Source of the DNA: an uncultured Chromatium sp.
GTDB lineage: Bacteria; Pseudomonadota; Gammaproteobacteria; Chromatiales; Chromatiaceae
Assembly (NCBI GenBank): GCA_903897335.1
Contig: CAIUAY010000140.1
Coordinates: 1-37,937 of the forward strand
Reading direction: 5' to 3'
Length of the DNA: 37,937 nt
Both the position numbers and the translations under genes were made by a program. The first letter of the stretch is position 1. The number at the start of each line of letters is the position of its first letter. Below the pieces are notes generated by a model. That model did not search any database. It was not told where the DNA came from and worked only from the letters and a program-made list of their open reading frames with translations. Of the stretch, positions 35,283 to 37,937 are shown piece after piece.

Positions 35283-36985
35283 GGAACCGTTGGTTTGATC
35301 TCGTTGCCGCACCGGGGCATGGCCGATCCGAAGAAAGGATTGCGCAGTTCATGGGAACGCGAAAGCCAGCGGCCAGTACCGAGGACAGGACTCATCGGAC
35401 ACTGATAAATCCAGATTTCCTCGCGCTGCGGGAGGTGCTCGGCGCGAGCTAGATCAGCAACCGCCGTGCTGAATGGCTCGAAAGCGCGGCGGGCGGCATC
35501 CAGATCGGGACCATCGACCAGCGTGTCGGTGAATGCCGTCAGTTCGCGACGGGTCGCCGGAGTGCCGCTCGCAAGATAGGCGGCGAATGCCGAGCGCAGG
35601 ATGGGCAGGTTCTGCTGGTAGCCGGGCAGATCATCCGCCGCGAGCGCAGTCGCGGCATCGGCGGCGGCAAAGACCAGAGCACGCAGAAGCGCATAAGCTG
35701 TCTCGCTGTGGGGGGGCGTGTCAGCTGCAACCGTGGCAGGCAGCACTGGCACCGGTGCCGCTGCGGCAACATCGACGGCGGCATGGGCAAGCTGTGCCTG
35801 GGAATCGAGGATCAGGGCGGCCTGCGTGACCACCCGGTCGCCTGCACTCAGACCGCTCAACACTTCGACCTGGCGATCACCCACGCGCCCGAGCCGGATC
35901 GCCTGTGCCCGGTAGCCTTGATCACCCTGGTCGAGATAGACGATCGGTCGGCCACTGTGTTGAAGGACGGCGGCGCGCGGCACCAGCAGGGTATCCGGCG
36001 CGGTAACTGTCACCACTGCCTGCGCGGTCTGGCGGTAGCGCAATTGACGCTCAGGATTCTCCAGCGTGACCCGTACCCTCGCCGTGTGGGTCTGTTCGTT
36101 GAGGCTGGGATCGATGAAGCTGATCGTTGCGGTCAACACCTGGCCGGGCTGGGATGGCACCGAGACCTCCACGGTCTGCCCGAGACGCAACCAGGCCAGA
36201 TCCGGCTCATAGGCGTCGAAGACGAACCACATCCGCGAAAAATCGCCGATCTCGAACAGCGGATCGTTGGTCTTGACATACTGGCCCTCGTAGACCGCTC
36301 GCGAAATGACGGTGCCGGAGAGTGGTGCGCGAATATTGACCATCGCGGTCGGCTTGAGCGTGGCTTCCAGAATACGGATTTCCTCCTCGGTCAGACCCAG
36401 TTCAAGCAGGCGTTCGCGGGCTGACGCACGTTCGGATAAAGGGGTTGCGACCGCGCCGGCCTTGATCCGCTCGACATATTGGCGCTGGGCGGTGAGCATT
36501 TCAGGGCTGAACACGGTGGCGAGTGGTGCTCCGGCTTCAACCTCGGCGCCCACGTAATTGACCTGGAGCTTCTCGATGCGACCCGGCACCCGGGCAGCGA
36601 GGATGCGGTGTCGCGTGTCGTCATCCTCAATGATGCCGCTAACGCGCAGGGTACGGTTGAGCGCGCCCCGGGTGATCTCGCTGGTCTGAACCCCGATCAC
36701 TGCCGACTGGGAGTCGGTCAGCCTGACTAGGTTCGGATCGACCGCTGCCCCCTGATCACTGGCGACGGCCACCAGCTCCATGCCGCAGATGGTGCAGTGG
36801 TCGCCGGGTTGGTCGGATTTAATCCAGGGGTGCATGGGACACTGATACACCTGTATCTTGTGGCGATGCGCGGGGGGTTGGTTAGCGTCGTGCGTTTGGC
36901 TGGCCTGGCTATGATGATTGGGCAGAGCACCACCAACGGCAATCAGCGTCGTGAGTGCGAATAAAAGCGGTTGCTTCGCGTGCAT
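35279..36985 (-). CDS. cusB: Heavy-metal efflux periplasmic adaptor, CusB family with metal-binding domains
   Basis: 568 residues. Signal peptide, then a heavy-metal-binding domain YQCPMHPWIKSDQPGDHCTICGMELV (47-72). Then the membrane-fusion core: lipoyl halves around VPGRIEKLQVNYVGAEVEAGAPLATVFSPEM and IRAPLSGTVISRAVYEGQYV. The C-terminal ~140 residues resemble DUF3347, ending in a second cysteine motif IYQCPMSPVLGTGRWL...AMPRCGNEI. Links CusA to an outer-membrane channel; none is encoded nearby. The two metal motifs suggest metal loading by the adaptor itself. Confidence 0.92.
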   Translation of the reverse strand: MHAKQPLLFALTTLIAVGGALPNHHSQASQTHDANQPPAHRHKIQVYQCPMHPWIKSDQPGDHCTICGMELVAVASDQGAAVDPNLVRLTDSQSAVIGVQTSEITRGALNRTLRVSGIIEDDDTRHRILAARVPGRIEKLQVNYVGAEVEAGAPLATVFSPEMLTAQRQYVERIKAGAVATPLSERASARERLLELGLTEEEIRILEATLKPTAMVNIRAPLSGTVISRAVYEGQYVKTNDPLFEIGDFSRMWFVFDAYEPDLAWLRLGQTVEVSVPSQPGQVLTATISFIDPSLNEQTHTARVRVTLENPERQLRYRQTAQAVVTVTAPDTLLVPRAAVLQHSGRPIVYLDQGDQGYRAQAIRLGRVGDRQVEVLSGLSAGDRVVTQAALILDSQAQLAHAAVDVAAAAPVPVLPATVAADTPPHSETAYALLRALVFAAADAATALAADDLPGYQQNLPILRSAFAAYLASGTPATRRELTAFTDTLVDGPDLDAARRAFEPFSTAVADLARAEHLPQREEIWIYQCPMSPVLGTGRWLSRSHELRNPFFGSAMPRCGNEIKPTVP

Positions 36986-37016
36986 GACGTTACCAATATA
37001 GACTTGACTCAGTGGA

Positions 37017-37033
37017 ATTGAGATATGCTCAAT
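37017..37033. promoter_or_regulatory. Inverted repeat ATTGAG-ATATG-CTCAAT upstream of cusB
   Basis: Perfect 6-bp arms with a 5-bp spacer, 32 bp upstream of the cusB ATG on the minus strand, a good place for a metal-responsive operator. No regulator gene is in the window, so the assignment is tentative. Confidence 0.3.
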
Positions 37034-37063
37034 CGATCAATATGCAAGATCAATTGTCAACGA

Positions 37064-37232
37064 CCCCGCTCTGAAGGGCGGAGCGCGTGAGAGCACGTTC
37101 CGACGTTGACCAGACCAAGCCCTGCAAGGGGCTTCGGGCAACAACGGTTTAATGTGAACCCAGCGTCGGTCGTTCAGATCCGTCGGGTCGCGTTTCTTGA
37201 ATCGGCGTTTTTGGCTGTCATGTCAAAAGATC
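37064..37232 (+). ncRNA. HEARO-like structured RNA (IscB omega RNA type), orphan
   Basis: Dense short helices: CCGCTC-TGAA-GGGCGG (37066-37081), AAGCCC/GGGCTT (37117-37134) nested in CGTTG/CAACG (37104-37108 and 37142-37146), then GGTT/AACC around TAATGTG. The sequence GCCCTGCAAGGGGCTTCGGGCAACAACGG-TTTAATGTGAACCC followed by GGTCGTTCAGAT matches my memory of the HEARO RNA found next to iscB genes, including in purple sulfur bacteria. No iscB follows; the next genes are a tiny ORF and DUF1854. Ends are approximate. Family call by recognition only, no covariance model run. Confidence 0.55.
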
Positions 37233-37291
37233 GAAAGTTGACCTACTTCCTCTGCCCAGAACTTTCAAAACACGCTTTGAGGAATCAAACC

Positions 37292-37360
37292 ATGAACGCC
37301 ATGACCTATCTGGGCGCTGCTGCCCTGGCCGACAGATGCATCCTCTGGCTGGATGTTTGA
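37292..37360 (+). CDS. Possible 22-residue small ORF
   Basis: MNAMTYLGAAALADRCILWLDV, with GAGGA eight bases before the ATG. It follows the structured RNA and precedes DUF1854. It could be a leader peptide, a remnant of a transposon-encoded protein's 5' end, or chance. Nothing else supports it. Confidence 0.22.
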   Translation: MNAMTYLGAAALADRCILWLDV

Positions 37361-37424
37361 TAGGGATCACTGACATGATCGTATTCCACGGATCAACCTT
37401 AGCCAACGTTTCAGTGTGCCGGTG

Positions 37425-37901
37425 ATGACAGCTCAGTTCACTGCGTTCAGCCTGCGCATCGACGCCTTTGGTCGCCTAATCTATGCCGATGCGACGGGCA
37501 TCGAATATCCCGATGCGCTGCCAGTTCGCGCCTATCCACTGAGTGATTCCGAGAAATGGGTGATCCTCTGCGACAGTAAAGGGCGCGAACTGCACTGTAT
37601 CGAGGATTTGACCACCTTGCCCTTGGCACTGCGCGCGCTTCTGGAAGATGAACTGGCGCGGCGTGAATTCGTCCCACGCATCCGGCGCGTGATCCAGGTT
37701 TCCAGTTATCTGGAACCGGCAGAATGGGAGGTCGAGACCGATCGTGGCCTGACCCGTTTCGTTCTCAAGAGCGAGGAGGATGTGCGCCGTCTTGGGCCAT
37801 ACAGCGCCATGATTCTCGATGCACAGGGGGTGCGTTATCTGGTTCCCGACACCCGCGACCTGACAGCCTACGGACGACGGGCAGTTGATCGTTATCTATA
37901 A
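37425..37901 (+). CDS. DUF1854 family protein (cyanophycin-metabolism-associated type)
   Basis: 158 residues from ATG 37425 (MTAQFTAFSLRIDAFGRLIYADATG); GTG codons at 37416 and 37422 are alternatives. Family features seen: DALPVRAYPLSD, DEWEV-like ..EPAEWEVETDRGLTRFVLKSEEDVRRL, and the ending RYLVPDTRDL. In other proteobacteria this family is encoded beside an ABC transporter and cyanophycin synthetases, so those genes may begin just past the window. No signal peptide. Function of the protein itself is not established. Confidence 0.85.
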   Translation: MTAQFTAFSLRIDAFGRLIYADATGIEYPDALPVRAYPLSDSEKWVILCDSKGRELHCIEDLTTLPLALRALLEDELARREFVPRIRRVIQVSSYLEPAEWEVETDRGLTRFVLKSEEDVRRLGPYSAMILDAQGVRYLVPDTRDLTAYGRRAVDRYL

Positions 37902-37937
37902 TAACCCAAGTTGCCACCTTGATAGATCGGCGTCCAT

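Larger units (their letters stand above)
36986..37424. other. Intergenic region between cusB and the DUF1854 gene
   Basis: About 440 bp with no long gene. It holds a small inverted repeat close to cusB, a probable structured RNA, IS-end-like hairpins (TCAAA-ACACGC-TTTGA at 37265-37280) and a 22-codon reading frame; the main items are listed separately. Confidence 0.7.

Noticed and set aside
37106-37360. 84-codon ORF as an IscB or other protein start
   Set aside because: Most of it lies within the structured RNA and it shows none of the IscB N-terminal features; only the last 22 codons have a plausible start.

Overview
The window looks like a chromosomal segment of a GC-rich gammaproteobacterium. 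Gene order and content (purF-metZ; glyQ-glyS-gmhB-plsC running into a System I ccm operon; an EF-G paralogue; a CusAB/CzcAB efflux pair; a DUF1854 gene) fit Chromatiales, perhaps a purple sulfur bacterium. That placement is inference: there is no rRNA or marker-gene comparison here. Almost all genes are on the minus strand.

Layout. 1-5.2 kb: a cut-off adenylate-forming ligase, hemB (porphobilinogen synthase), a divergent thioredoxin-like gene, and an overlapping pair encoding a GNAT/C39-peptidase-like protein and a RimK-like ATP-grasp enzyme. 5.2-5.65 kb is an AT-rich gap holding a palindrome, a repeated 9-mer and a probable terminator. 5.65-10.8 kb is a tightly overlapping run read leftwards: purF, metZ, a small membrane protein, an RpfE/COG4255-like protein and epmB. 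11-13 kb encodes a divergent EF-G-like GTPase. 13.1-14.3 kb is a TnpB-only IS200/IS605-type element with recognisable end hairpins, followed by a YbhB/PEBP gene.

14.8-31.4 kb reads leftwards as glyQ, glyS, gmhB, plsC, ccmA, ccmB, [DUF4160, DUF2442], ccmC, ccmD, [fused restriction-modification gene, hicA, hicB, remnant, uma2], ccmE, ccmF, ccmG, ccmH, ccmI. The cytochrome c maturation operon is therefore complete, including a 55-residue ccmD absent from the ORF track, but it is split twice by defence or toxin-antitoxin-like cargo lying in the same direction. The larger cargo has a single polypeptide with nuclease, N6-adenine methyltransferase and target-recognition parts. Its target-recognition end is much more AT-rich than the rest. 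A 24-bp direct repeat (23/24 identical) brackets hicAB.

31.5-37.9 kb: an orphan membrane protein, a convergent heavy-metal RND efflux pair (cusA-like, cusB-like) with no outer-membrane partner in view, then a 430-bp gap and a DUF1854 gene. That gap holds what looks like a structured RNA resembling HEARO, the IscB omega RNA, with no iscB next to it. This orphan RNA and the twice-invaded ccm operon are the most interesting items here.
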